64,000 nt of DNA from Piezodorus guildinii. Taxonomy: Eukaryota > Arthropoda > Insecta > Hemiptera > Pentatomidae. The translations under genes were made by a program, and so were the position numbers. A model generated the notes under the pieces. The model saw nothing but the letters and a program-made list of their open reading frames with translations. It made no database searches and had not been told where the DNA came from. The stretch is from assembly GCA_023052935.1 (NCBI GenBank), contig CM041292.1:97331237-97395236 (forward strand). The letters run 5' to 3'. Positions 23,426 to 35,430 of the stretch are shown here, in pieces. How positions within the stretch are numbered: the first letter of the stretch is position 1; every line of letters begins with the position of its first letter.

Positions 23426-23499
23426 GCAAATAAATTGAATAAGTATATAATCAAAGTGCTATCTCTTCTTATTTTTAAAAATCAAATAATTAATTAATT

Positions 23500-24436
23500 A
23501 TTATTTAATAATAATAATTATGAAACATTTACAGCGTTTCAAGAGCATGCCTTATAATTAAGTTAGGGGAGACGCGTAAAAGGCTAAAACTAAAAAAATT
23601 CAAAAGTTTATGATACATTTGACTTGGAATTATTTGAATTAAAATATTAGATGTAGAGAACTTAAGATTAAAGTGCAGTAGATGGAATATATAATATGAA
23701 ATATGATTGTAAACATGTTTAATATAAAAAAAATAGTAATAATTATTAATGAAACTATGTAAATAATAATAGAGATGAGATATAATTATAGTAGTGTGTG
23801 AAAAAAAGTTATTTTTTTTATATAAGTGTTATAATTATTGTTAATTTCTTTTAAATTATTATTAGTCCAATGTGTCATAAATTTTATTTTTAGTGGTGTA
23901 TATTTATTTTTTGTGTAACCCTGATGAACAATGAACAACTAACATGTTTGATAATTATTATTAATGAAACATTTAATAAAAAATTATATGAGTCAGTTCT
24001 AAAAAATGAGTTAAATGTTAAATAAACGTACAAATTCTTTATTTTTCTGAAATTGTTTGTTTATAATTATATTGTGGAAAAAAAAATCGTTTTTCCTCCT
24101 TTTTTAATTATTAAATGAATGTGACCTTTTCCATAAAATTTTCTGTAACAACTGCTCTCTTTTAAATTAATTTCAGGATAAAATTAATAAATCTTAAGTT
24201 TTACAGTAATCAGGCGTTTTTTGTTTGTTTTGTTTTGTATAGCAATATGGAAGAGAAAATAAATAATCGTAGATTCGTAGAGAAAACCAAGTAATTAATA
24301 TATTTAATTATAGCGCATTTGTTATGACACATTAAAAAAATATATTTTTTACCCTTCGTAGCATTTATCTATTGTTTAGTGAATATTTTGAAATAATCAT
24401 ATTTCGTTTGTTGAATGCTAGTAATATAAATCATCT
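23500..24436. other. AT-rich stretch without recognised features
   Basis: Very AT-rich, with TAATAATAA-type runs near 23500-23520. No gene or repeat recognised. Confidence 0.5.
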
Positions 24437-24610
24437 CTAAGACCAGTCTCTAAATATTAAGACGGTTTCATATATTTGGTTATTTTGATCGATATACCAC
24501 TGTTTGGCAGCTTCCCATACCTCTGGTATTTCCTGTCTGGTTCTTAATATCACTTTCATCAAAATAGTAAAATTGTAACATTTTAAGGTATAGGAAAACG
24601 AAAGTACGTG
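24437..24610 (-). CDS. Unassigned coding-like ORF, possible terminal exon
   Basis: A minus-strand frame of about 57 codons, in which the last 40 look like protein rather than noise: MKVILRTRQEIPEVWEAAKQ, then WYIDQNNQIYETVLIFRDWS, then TAG. The composition (Trp, Glu, Gln, Asp in AT-rich DNA) is unusual for random sequence here. I do not recognise the family. It could be the last exon of a gene whose other exons lie at higher coordinates, or a transposon remnant. Confidence 0.3.
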   Translation of the reverse strand, partial: HVLSFSYTLKCYNFTILMKVILRTRQEIPEVWEAAKQWYIDQNNQIYETVLIFRDWS

Positions 24611-24874
24611 ATATTAATTTAATCACGTATTAATAGTAAATTTAATTTAGTTAAATTACATGCTACTTGTAATTTAATTCTTCATTAAACATCACTATAC
24701 AAATACCAGTGATATAAAATGTTTGGCTTGTCATGAGATGATTTTTAAAAGATCTTACATAAGTCTTAATCTGGAATAATATGGTGTTGAAAAAGGAATA
24801 TAGAAAAAGATAAAAAAGAAAGAATTAATAAGATTTATAATTCTTTAAACTTTATTTATTAGTTATTAAATTGT

Positions 24875-24965
24875 TTTTTAACCGAGGTAAGTGAAAGACG
24901 TGTGTTTCCAACACCAAACTTTTTTATTATAAAAAGATTTAGTTCCCTCCTATTTTAATAAAAAA
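24875..24965 (+). repeat. Right-end fragment of dispersed repeat family 2
   Basis: ACCGAGGTAAGTGAAAGACG matches the right end of the copies at 9750 and 62083. Confidence 0.5.
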
Positions 24966-26544
24966 TATCATCAGATAATGATATTCCATTGTTATACTGA
25001 TTGCTTCGATTCAAGTATAAAACTGATGGAATCATAAAGTGTAAAATAACCCGTTGGGAATGGATGAGATTAGAGACGAAGTCGAAGGGTACTTCACCAA
25101 TCCGGGTGATTACATCTTTTCTCCTACTTAATAATTCTCCAGCCCGTGAATCCTGGATCCACCTCCAATTATTTAACGTCGGCACTCAACCCGAATTATC
25201 GGTGGAGGGGTACCTGGAATCAGGTCAAGGATGAAGTCTAAGCAGCTGTTCTAGAATCAGATGAACCCATTTAGAGATATTGTTACAACCAGAATAATTT
25301 TAAGTTTTTAAATTAGTGAAGGGATTAAAGTTGGACACCCAGGATTCGTAGAATATGAAGTATTTTTCTATGTTTACGTTAGTTATTTTATTATATCATA
25401 AATATTATTTTATGATTTTGGGCTCCTTAGATTTATTTTACTACTATTTTTCACGCCATATGTTATGGTCTGATAAGGTTTTTCATGACTGTTTTCTTCA
25501 AAATAAAAAACTATAATTTTTATGATATTTATCATAAGATCATTTTTTCGTATTAATCTTTATTTTTTATTTGTTTTAAAAATAGTCATTTTAAATATAA
25601 TTAAAGTTTTTGCCACTAAAGTGAAGAAGAATAGAAGAGAAAGACAGTAGAAGACGATTGTACTTCAATTGTTTTAAGACTGACTCGTGGCGAGGCGAGT
25701 ACTATGGTAGCGTCTGAACAGTGAAATTGTGCCGTACGTAGACCCCAGTCTCCTCTCGAGAAGTTTTTGAACGTTTGCAAACGTATTTCTTCATTTTGTT
25801 TTCGTTCCACCTGGAACTTGGAAGAGCCGCCCTGCGGTAGTTTTCTTTAAGACTCCCTTCAACACTCAACTGTACATCTTTACGTGAATATAGCCTATCT
25901 ATATCCATTATTACAAAATTTAATTTCTTCATTATCATTCTTAAAATTGTTTAATTTTGATTCATATATTTTTTACATCTTTAAGCATTTAATTAAGTTA
26001 AGTTTATTTCTCATATTTTCTTCAATATTTTTAATTAGGTTTATTTTGTTTCCGACATTTTCTTACAGCTGTTTAAGTATAGAATTAGGTTAATTTTGTG
26101 TCTTATCTCTTTTTATATCAATTTATCAGGCTCATTTTGTTTCTTATCTTGTTTATATGTATTTTAGTTTAATAAATGTATTGTGATTCGTCGTTTGCTT
26201 CCATTATTTTTATTTTTTTAAATCTATACAGTCCTCTCATTTTTTCTATTCGAACCACCCTCAAAATTTGAGTTATCACTTGAAAGTATTGTTCTTTCAC
26301 GGATAACTCAGCGTATACAACTATTATGCAAATATTTGAAACAAATACATTATACTTTTTAATCAGGGTTGTACCTTTATATAATATATTTTTGTTTATT
26401 ATTTACACCGAGCTAAAGTATTGAAACATTTGTTTAATTGAAATAATTTTACTTTCAAATATTTAATAAAGCTCTTATATTAAATATACATAGGTATGGA
26501 TGGATATTGTTCGTAGGTATGAATGTAGTGAATGTTTTTATTAC
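24966..26544. other. Unassigned region
   Basis: Two GC-richer patches (25040-25250 and 25640-25870) carry short open frames on both strands that I cannot assign; they could be TE remnants or non-coding exons. The rest is AT-rich. Confidence 0.35.
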
Positions 26545-26559
26545 TTTCCCTTAGGAATA

Positions 26560-26940
26560 CATTTATGAAATATATAGTAAGGGAAAGTATTGCGATCGTG
26601 AACGTTTTGGGTGTATAAGTTAAATTTAACACGAAAACTATAATGCGTACCTAACTGAAATTTTATATTTAAGACAACCACATGTCTGCGGTGTTACAAC
26701 AGCTAAATTGGCTGACTGTATATGCTTCTTCATACCTTGACGTTTCATCATACATTTTACACATTTTGACGATTTTCTCGAAAAACGCTCTTACGATTTC
26801 GATAAAACTCGCTGTACTGATGTAAAATTGCATAGGCTTTAATATGTTTTATTCTGACTATTCCAATCAGAATAAAAATATATCGACGCTATTATATGCC
26901 TAAACATTTAATGACCTTGATTTAAATAAATTGTCAAACA
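26560..26940 (+). repeat. Dispersed repeat family 2, partial copy
   Basis: Starts ATGAAATATATAGTAAGGGA, then AGTATTGCGATCGTGAACG, as in the copies at 8637 and 61045; continues through the block containing CGATTTTCTCGAAAAACGC. Confidence 0.7.
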
Positions 26941-27694
26941 TGGTATATCCCCGACCCAGACTCTAGGTACTGATTATAACATTGTACTGAATGAATTACT
27001 AAAATTTATAAACAAAATATAAGTATCTATTTCCTCTTCAATTTAATGTTACTATTCAATGTCTGAGTGATTCTTGTAATAAGCTAAGGCTGTGCAAAGT
27101 TTATTAAGGTAATTTCAAATGATATCTCGCGGACTCCCTAGGTATCGCCAGCAGTCTCTCAGCTGTCCTCGGACCACCTCTTGGGAGTCACTGGTATATG
27201 TCATTGGTTTGATTATGTAGAATGTTTGTCAGGTGTTACTTATAGTCCTCCAACTGTATTTATATTTGTATATAAATTTTTAATATTTTAAAATTAAAAG
27301 TAACTTAATTGACAGATGATGTACGAAGCAAATAATAACGGTTGAACAATGGGACATGCCATTTCACTTCTACTTTATACACACTTCGTTGGTATCTTTC
27401 TTTCTAAAAAATAATCATTTTTCAATTTTAATCTTTCGATCCAGAACAGTGATTAAAAAAAATCATAAATTATAAAGGTAAAATAAAGGAAGGTAAAAAA
27501 CAAATTTCAACAAATATTTAATGAGATATTAAAATTTTCATTCAACTACTATACCAAAATAATAAAAATCTAAAACACATATTTTGTTCGAAAAAAGATC
27601 AATTGCAAAGAAAACAACGTTTTTATGTGAAATAATAGCAATATATTTATCTAATTATTTATTTTATATCAATTACTATTATAGAAGAGTAATT
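26941..27694. other. AT-rich stretch
   Basis: A GC-richer patch at 27115-27235 is unassigned; nothing else recognised. Confidence 0.4.
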
Positions 27695-28042
27695 TAGAAT
27701 ATGATTATATCAATTGGAACAATCTCTTCTAATTTTTTTTATATGTATTTATTTATCCAAACATGTCAATAATAAATCTTATTACGTTTCGAGGTTTTAC
27801 ATGCCTCATCTTCAATATTATCTAAAATATAATTGAATAAATATTATAACTAATTATATACACATTAAGAACATATTATCTATAAATTAGAAACAATTTA
27901 TCATTTAAACTATTCACATTCTGTTTAATATTATATATATACTTATATTTATTTCCATATTGTTACTCAATATAGGTCATTTAATATTATAATTTATTCA
28001 CACTATCAAATTGATTGTTCCAATTGATATAATCATATTCTA
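27695..28042. mobile_element. 348-bp MITE with 30-bp perfect terminal inverted repeats
   Basis: Both ends read TAGAATATGATTATATCAAT, continuing to 30 bp without mismatch. Inside, in minus orientation at 27784-27814, is the hairpin GAGG / CCTC followed by GAAACGT. No ORF. Confidence 0.88.
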
Positions 28043-28310
28043 ATTATTTATTTTTTACAGAAATTATACTTAAAACTCCACTTAAAAGGTTTTTTTGTAC
28101 TCAAAGAATGCTTTAGTTGGATAAAAAAGCGCTGGAAAACAATCTTTAAAGTTTTCTTAAGCGAGAACCTGATATAAACCTTTAGGGAACCCGGCGTCCA
28201 TTAAACCTCGACTAGCATTATAAAATTAACATATATTCTCCTAAAACATGTTCTCCATATATTATGAATATTCATATATATCATTTCTTGTATACTTGAC
28301 GGATTCCAGG

Positions 28311-28560
28311 TCAACTGTTATCACTTATTTCCATTTTATCTCTTGCTGTTTCTTGTTCAGCTATATTCTGATTTGCATATCTAACTTGTCCAAACAAAAT
28401 TATTGTTAAGATAATACCCGCTACAAAAAGTATTCCCAACAAACTTCATAAACTCTTTTTTCATCAGTTATTGAAATATAAATGAACTGTTATTTTTCTT
28501 TAAAATCTCTATATCCTCTAGAAGTTCTTCACAATGCGCACAAACCACTCAAAATGAAGA
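28311..28560 (-). pseudogene. Orphan coding-like fragment with a membrane segment
   Basis: A 44-codon minus-strand frame from 28445 reads SLLGILFVAGIILTIILFGQ, a good single transmembrane helix, then VRYANQNIAEQETARDKMEI and SDNS, TGA. Just upstream, in another frame, 28460-28560 reads CAHCEELLEDIEILKKNNSS. Together they look like a frameshifted remnant of a membrane protein or of a retroelement envelope-like or other ORF. No family recognised, no start codon. Confidence 0.35.
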
Positions 28561-29061
28561 AAAACTTTTCATTACATACTTATGTTATTAAATTACACAA
28601 GATAAAAATTCAAGATCAATCTGAGCGGTTGAGTAATTTGTAATTTATTGACATTGGTGCTACAAGAGCTTTTCTTAACGATTTGATATTTATTTTTATC
28701 GAGGCAGTGCCTTAATGCAGAAAAAAAAGGTTTACAGCTCGAATCCGTGTGTCTTAAAAAAAAAACCTTGCAAATGTTTGTTTCCTTCCTCCGTCATTCT
28801 TTAACCGAAGTCAACTTGGCAAAACACATTTCGGTTTGTGATTCACTACAGAAGCAAGAACAAAACGGCCCTTTTTTGAAAGGTCGGTAACAGGAGATCA
28901 AAAATGGATTATAAAAATTTACGTTATTTTGGTTTGTAAAAAATCTTGAGTACCTAGTAGTGAGGCAACTAGAAGAATGTCAAATAATCCGGATTGCATA
29001 AGAAAATAATGCTTTCTATACGGTGGAAATTCAAGCGCGATATTTTATATGAGCTATTGCC
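28561..29061. other. Stretch without recognised features
   Basis: AT-rich sequence with no gene or repeat that I can identify. Confidence 0.45.
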
Positions 29062-29352
29062 ATCTTTTTTTTTTTTTCTTTCCCTGGCCCTGGGCCGCGT
29101 GATGTAATATCCTGGGAGAATATACTCACCACGTTTCTCGATGAAATTTTATAGGGTAGGGTCATCATTACGCCTATTTTTGTGAGTAGCCACCAGTAGG
29201 CTGACGGGTCTCAGACACCAAGGGGGGAAGAGGCTGTGAGTGAATCCCCATTTAATTATAAGCTTTTAAAAGTCCCGCCGGGACTGGGATTCGAACTGAG
29301 AACCGTTGACGAGCGAGACTAGCGCGCTAGCCACTCAGCTACGGACAGACCT
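29062..29352 (-). mobile_element. SINE3 copy
   Basis: Minus-strand tRNA-derived SINE. The head (right end) carries A box TAGCTGAGTGG and B box GTTCGAATCC; the body contains the CCGCCGGGACT-like block and TGGTGTCTGAGACCCGTC; the 3' end is an A-rich tail (T run at 29067 on the plus strand). Unrelated to SINE1 and SINE2 in its body. Confidence 0.75.
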
Positions 29353-29429
29353 TCAACATTGCCTATTGCCATTAAGACTTACAATTAATAAAATTAGATC
29401 AATTAATTCAAAATAAACGTCCTGAACTG

Positions 29430-29760
29430 CCAAATTAAAAGGGTGTTGTTTCTACCAAGACATAACTAGGCCGGACACCTCATCGGTCACTTGCAATAAA
29501 CTATTGAACCTTGGACGGAACCTTCTGCCCTAGCCTCCCTATTCGCCAGACCTAGCTCCGGTTTCTGCAGAACTCCATGAATAGAAATAAATTCTAATAG
29601 GAAGAGCTAATCAAAAACTACTTGGATCGATTTTTTAACAACGAACTCCAGACATTCTATGAACATGATTATTATGCAGTTAGTAGAAAGATAAGAAAAG
29701 ATCATATTGAATAACGGTCAATATATTGGAATAAATATTATGTCTATAATACATTATGTT
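29430..29760 (+). pseudogene. mariner transposase, C-terminal remnant
   Basis: The plus strand encodes in pieces YQDITRPDTSSVT, then PPYSPDLAPV, then EELIKNYLDRFF and YEHDYYAVSRKIRK. These match the HQDNARPHTS, PPYSPDLAPxDYHLF (catalytic Asp) and C-terminal parts of mariner transposases. Stops and frame changes make it non-functional. Confidence 0.75.
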
Positions 29761-30169
29761 TTATTTCACTCCGAATACCAGAAAGGAATTACTTGCTAAA
29801 CCAATTTATTTTAATATTTATATATATGCAATCTGACCTGTTTAGCACCAGGTGGACTCATCTTCATCAGGAAAAAAATATATCATCGACTTGTGATGAG
29901 ACTACTCCATGATCAAGGAAAACTCTTCAGCAAAGTGTGGTGAGACTTGAAACGAACATTTAATTCAGCTAATAGGAAACTTTCAATTTTTTTTTATAAT
30001 TTCTCATGTCTAAAAATTAGTATGACTTCCATTTTATTTTGTATTATAATTATAGTTTAATTGAATCATGAATTCGTCGTACAATGTGTCTACATTTTTC
30101 AGGTATATTAAAAAAAGTTTAACTATTTTGTTGGTGTCATTTTACCATTTTAGAACATACATAAAAACT

Positions 30170-30360
30170 GTTAATGGTCGGACGAATGAATATGAAAAAA
30201 TTTCTACAGTCCATGAAGGTTCCTGTTTTTTGTACCCACTTTATAGAGACTGGGTAAGTAGGTAGGCTCTAGGGTCAGCCAACGGTTAAAACAAAATAAT
30301 AAATAATTTCCTCGATATATTATGGGTTCGAATCTGAGCCACTGATATCGCACCGTGGTA
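30170..30360 (-). mobile_element. Decayed SINE1 fragment
   Basis: TTTGTACCCACTTTATAGAG and GGTTCGAATCTGAGCC on the plus strand match the SINE1 body and B box at 56440-56540; heavily diverged. Confidence 0.55.
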
Positions 30361-30369
30361 TTTATAATT

Positions 30370-30660
30370 ATTTCTATCTATCTATCTTCATAGCTCTACA
30401 ACCCGTGAAGGGTCCTGGCTTCCTCCAGCAGCAAACGCCACGATTCCCTGTCTTGTGCTGCGGCCATCCAGCTTCCCACATTCAAGAAGTTTCGTGCGTC
30501 ATTGGCCACACAATCCGCCCAGCGCAGCCTTGGCCTCCCAATCCTGCGACGACTGTAAACGATTTCGGTTAATAATCTCTTTGGAGGCATTTTGTCAGCC
30601 ATTCGTGCCAGATGTCCTGCCCATCGAAGCCTCCCGATCTTAACGAAGCGGGATACATCA
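30370..30660 (-). pseudogene. RTE-like LINE (family B), 3' end
   Basis: The minus strand reads KIGRLRWAGHLARMADKMPP, then YSRRRIGRPRLRWADCVAND and ESWRLLLEEARTLHGL, TAG. This is the C-terminal end of an RTE-like endonuclease-reverse transcriptase. It ends ACCCTTCACGGGTTGTAGAG, then a short (GATA)n tail at 30371-30390, so the 3' end is intact while the 5' part is missing. Confidence 0.75.
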
Positions 30661-30727
30661 GTTTCACAATATAAATCGTATAATTATTTACCTCTTATAA
30701 ATGGAATATTGCGTGTTAATAAATTAC

Positions 30728-30729
<2 letters not shown>

Positions 30730-30786
<57 letters not shown>
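30730..30786. repeat. TA microsatellite
   Basis: About 55 bp of uninterrupted (TA)n between two LINE fragments. Confidence 0.95.
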
Positions 30787-30787
<1 letters not shown>

Positions 30788-30789
30788 AT

Positions 30790-31745
30790 AGTAATAGGCT
30801 TACATTCGATGCCGATACCACCAAATTCCTCCTACACAGACTCGTTCAATGTTTACCGTTGAAGTCTAAGACCCCGAGATCAACCTTAACGCAATCCTCC
30901 CATCGACGCTTCGGCCTACCTTTCGGACGTCTACCAGTCGGATCAGTGAATACCAACTTTTTCGGAATCCGCTCCTCACCGAGCCCAACAACTTTGAGTC
31001 TCCGCGATGCTATCAACTCAATTATATTCACAGGATACAAATCCCGCAATTCCTTGTTGTGCAACCTTTTAAACTCCCCAGTGGCCTCATCTCTCTTCGG
31101 ACCAAATATTTTACACAGTACCTTATTTTCGAAAACCTTAAGCCGTTGTTCATCTTTCAAAGTAAGCGGCCACGTTTCACATCCGTAAAGAACCGTCGGA
31201 AGAATAATAGTTTTTTTAAATTCTAACCTGTAAGTTTTTTTATAGAAGCCGCGAACTAAGTTATTTAGCAAATGAATAGTTAAACGCATATCCCGCCTTT
31301 AATATAACTATATAACCGGGACTTTATTTCTTCCTGGATTTCATTTTTTCTTGTTATCATTGAACCTAAATACTTGATTTCTCTACGTGTTAAAAGTATG
31401 CCCTGATATATCAATATCACCAAGATCGACACCATTTCTGCTACTAATCATATTTTTCGTCTTATCGGTATTTAGTTCGAGTACTATTTCTTTACCGGTT
31501 TTTATTAACACACTTGTATTTAGTTGTATGGTTTCCGTGTCTTCACCCAGCAGTACCAAATCATCGGCATACCCCAAAACAGGAATCTTGTCACCCATAT
31601 TATCTTTCTTGGTACACTTCACCTTTTTTTATGACATATTCTAAAGCTATATTAAATAACAAAGATGAAAGGGAGTCACCCTGTTTCAAAGCCGATCGCA
31701 CCTCAAATCTCTCGGAGTAATTATGACCGATTCTAACTTTATGGA
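30790..31745 (-). pseudogene. RTE-like LINE (family A), RT and C-terminus
   Basis: Minus-strand fragment read from right to left. A broken RT segment includes VLGYADDLVLLGEDTETIQL (catalytic YADD, near 31570) and LELNTDKTKNM. The second part (31289-30846) has ILPTVLYGCETWPLTLKDEQ, VFENKVLCKIFGPKRDEA and GRRPKGRPKRRWEDCVKVDL. At least one frame break lies between them. The same family occurs at 40440-40823, 46706-47010 and 63490-64000. Confidence 0.85.
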
Positions 31746-31762
31746 ATGTTTCCGACAAACAC

Positions 31763-31766
31763 ATCC

Positions 31767-31833
<67 letters not shown>

Positions 31834-31838
31834 TATAA
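31763..31838. repeat. CT and TA microsatellites
   Basis: A (CT)n run followed by (TA)n. Confidence 0.9.
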
Positions 31839-32379
31839 ATATAAATTGTTATTTTATAAAACTGTTTTTATTCATTTAAACTCTTGACATTCTAAAGGGT
31901 TAACTATACTATGTTAGCCGTAGGTGGCATTAAATAATTAATTACTATAAAAGAAGCTTTCACACTAATGAGTGGTCACTCACTTGCTAACTCAAGTGAT
32001 CAATTTAATTGAAACAGTTAATTCAATTACCACAATGAAAATTCAATCTAATCTATTCCTCCCTCAACTCTACTGAAAAGTCTCTTGTCTCTAAGTTTAA
32101 ACGGAGTGAGCCAAGATTTTATATTTGAAATTTAAAAAAAATAAGAAACGCTTATGTCAACATTTGTAGATTTAAGATTGGTATTGTCTGTGTAAGGAAG
32201 TAAAAAATCGGTTTCATCTAGATTTTATACTATTATTTAACTATGAAGTAAATAGTAAGATACATTATTACAAAGAAAACTTTTAAATCCTAGTCTTTAA
32301 CAAAAATATGTTACATAGAAAGCTTGATTTTAAAAAAACTAAGGGTAGCTAAATGTTTCTTGTTTAAGAATGCAACATA
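31839..32379. other. AT-rich stretch
   Basis: Nothing recognised between two microsatellites. Confidence 0.5.
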
Positions 32380-32391
32380 GTATATACATAC

Positions 32392-32446
<55 letters not shown>
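32380..32446. repeat. ATAC and TA microsatellite
   Basis: (CATA)n then (TA)n, directly at the 3' end of the decayed Jockey-like element. Confidence 0.9.
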
Positions 32447-32453
<7 letters not shown>

Positions 32454-32479
32454 TGATATTTACAACTGTACTTACAATA

Positions 32480-34340
32480 AGTAAATGGGCTAATTTACAC
32501 TTAATGGCGCGAAAAGAATTTTCTAGTGAAGAGAATACCCAGTGGTAGCACTTCAATGTAAATTGAATTTAGTTGGTTTCGAGGCCATCGTCTTTGCAAT
32601 CGCCTCGGAGGATTGACAGGAATATATGGAAATGATAAGTTACGTACAAGGAGATTCGTGTGGATGGGATGTTTGGGATTAAAAGGGGCATATCTGTTTC
32701 GGGATAGTTCTGCGGCAAATGGGATATGTAAGGTTATTATACATGATTTTATTCGTAACGAAATAAGGAGCATTTAGGATTTTGGATTGTAAGGATTGAA
32801 TGCGAAAGAAATCAGATGGTTTAGTAAAACCCCAAAGCTCGACTTCATATGTCCAGTTGGGTCTGATTATGCATGGTAACATAAATGAGTTTTTTGTAAT
32901 AAATTGGAACTTTAGTCGATTAAGTGTTGGAATCTACAGGGATTTTCTTGTCGTTTAAGTCTCTTATGAAGATTCCATGTAAGACGTTTGTCAAGATGGA
33001 GGTATTGGATTTGTTCAACTGGCATGAATGGGTTATTATAGGATAAAGTGGGAAAGGAAGTTCGCGACGAAGGGTAAAGGTAATTTTGGTAGGATTTATT
33101 TTAATCATTTAGTTCTGACACCATTTCTTAATGGCTGTGATGTGGTACTGAATGTTTGGGATTCAGCGGTTAGATCATTATGGACGGATTACAAGTGTCA
33201 TCCGCGTAAGTTGTAGGGACAGAGCTAGGTGAAGTGGAATATCAGCTGTATACCGTATAAAGAATGGGACCTAAGATACTACTCTGAGGTACTCCTGTAG
33301 ACTCAGAAAATATGGAAGAGTAGGAAAGGTTATGACTTACATGAAAGGTTCTATTAGTGAGATAGGAACGGATTATGAGGAAGCATGTTGTGGGAAGGGA
33401 TTGACGGAGTTTATAAAAGAGTCCTGTGTGCCAGATTCAGTTGAGCGCTTGTTTGGTCCACATCGAGAAAAGCACCCGTGCAGTACATTTCGGATGGATA
33501 TAACTGAAATAGTAGCTGTTTCAGGATATAGGATGTGATGAGATCATGACCAGGTGCTTTTTTTTAATATTCGATTAAATGACGTCAGTTGGAGTGAAAG
33601 GAATCAGGAAGTGAGTTATGGAATTGTGAATAAGAATAAAAGAGCCAGTGTGGGATGTTTTGTTAGGGTGACCTGATCTGTATGTGATGTTGTCATTTAT
33701 GTAAAAGTGTTAATGAGGTGTGAAATGGGTTTCAGTCGCAAGGGCAATGTCTATGTTACTTTCGTGTATAAATAAGTCAAGCTCGTCTCGGTGATTATTT
33801 AGTTCATTAGCTATTCATAATAGAATAGCCAGGGTCTTCTTACTCATCTTAGGATAGTGAAGGGAAAAGCAGAAAGGAGTCTTGTAAGAAGAGTAATAAG
33901 TGGATTAACGGTATTTTGGAGATCCTTAAGGGAAGATAAAAAAAAGTAGTGACGTCAGACGGATGTTGTTAGGAATGGGAGTAGAAGAGTGTTGAGGTAG
34001 AGGAGTTTCTAGTGAGTGGCTGTTCTGAACTGTTGATATGGATAAAGGTGGATCCTCGGGAGTATTCTGAGGGATAAGTGGTGGTAACTTCACCCTTAGA
34101 GCTACTACTTGTAAACGTTTCTGTCTCAGCATGTTTTTATAAACAATTCATCCTCTATAGCTTGCCGGATGTTCTTCACTACACAAAGTACATTTTGTAG
34201 GGGTGTCCCTAGATTTCTGACAGGTTACAGAAGAGTGTGACCCTGCACATTTTACACCTCTAGGAGGATGGTGGTAATAAGTTGTTGTACGTCCAAGATT
34301 TTGGCAGTTTGTGCATTGTAAAATTTCAGCTCTCAGTCTA
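32480..34340 (-). pseudogene. Decayed Jockey-like LINE (ORF1, endonuclease and RT parts)
   Basis: Minus strand, 5' to 3': a gag-like zinc-knuckle region (34330-34150) with CTNCQNLGRTT and KCTLCSEEHPASYRG; an endonuclease piece (33830-33600) with NELNNHRDELDLFIHE and IALATETHF; then the C-terminal half of RT (33545-32500), collinear with the better copy at 37305-38543. The middle of ORF2 is missing, so this is an internally deleted, frameshifted copy. Confidence 0.75.
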
Positions 34341-34829
34341 GGCTCCTACAATCTAATGCATGAATATAACAATCAGTTGACATTATGAAACTGACCAAAC
34401 TTTATGAAGTCTTGAATGTTTTTGACGTAAATAGGTGGTGGCTTGAATTTTTGGGGTGCTGAAGGCGTCTAAGATGAATTACTGATTGCTTCAAGGTTGT
34501 TTGTCCGGAGGACTATTTTGTGCTGGCTGAAGTTTTACTCTGATTTTGATTTGTTGATGGTGGAGCTGGTTTCGCCCTCTGTTTTCTTCATTTATTTTTT
34601 TTTCTGGTTAATTCCCTGCAAAATGTGGAGTCATATTTCGATTACGCTTGTGGAGCGTTCTACGAGTTAAGTACTGCAAGCCAGTTTCGCTTACTTCACT
34701 AAAGACTGTCAGCGGCGGTATCCATCAATGAATTTTAGTCCGTGGACATTATAATGATGTGAGAGAATAAACTAATAAACAATTGAATTTAACAAACAAA
34801 TAATAATAAAGAAAAGAAATATTTTACTA

Positions 34830-35430
34830 ATAAGTTATTTACAATTATAGTTTTTATTAACGTATATAGGAACCACGGTAACCTCCATCAACGACCAAAT
34901 GAGCGAGGTCGACTTAAGAATAAATAATGCAAATAGAGCATTTTTCTCTATCTCTGCTATTCTCAAATCTAAGAAGATCTCCAAACATCTCAAAATGAGG
35001 GTATATAACACCATCATCAAACCTGTACTGATGTATGGCTGTGAAACCTGGGCATAAATAGGTACCAAAGAGAGAAAAATTGAAAGGTTCGAAAGAAAAG
35101 TCCTAAGAACAATTACGGGACCTAAATGGAATCAGGACCTAGGGCTGTGGAGACGTAAAGCAAAATCAGAACTAATAGAGGAAAAGAAGCAGTTGATCTC
35201 CCATGAAACAAAGGCAAAGAGGTTAAGATGGGCAGGACATGCTCTCTTCAAAACTATGAATGCGATGGTGGTCGGAACTAGACCTAGAGAAAGACCGAGA
35301 ATGAGATGGGGCGACATAATCACGCCACGGAGTTACACGCGGTGAACTGGAGGGTCATTGCCCAAGATAGACAGAGGTGGAATAGGCTAATTGCGGCGGT
35401 GAAAGATCTCCAACGTCTGTAAAAGCCAAC
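34830..35430 (+). pseudogene. LINE RT C-terminal remnant (RTE/CR1-like)
   Basis: The plus strand reads YIGTTVTSINDQMSEVDLRI, NANRAFFSISAILKSK, VYNTIIKPVLMYGCETWA, ERKIERFERKVLRTITGP, AKRLRWAGHAL and RERPRMRWGDII. This is the thumb/C-terminal part of a non-LTR reverse transcriptase. Interrupted by a TAA after GCETWA and by a frame change near the end. Confidence 0.75.

Noticed and set aside
30730..30786. CRISPR-like or satellite array
   Set aside because: Only dinucleotide microsatellites are present; there are no spaced direct repeats with unique spacers, and the genome is eukaryotic.
30592..31188. 198-codon plus-strand open frame containing a (YI)n run
   Set aside because: It crosses a TA microsatellite and is antisense to RTE-like LINE sequence read better on the minus strand.
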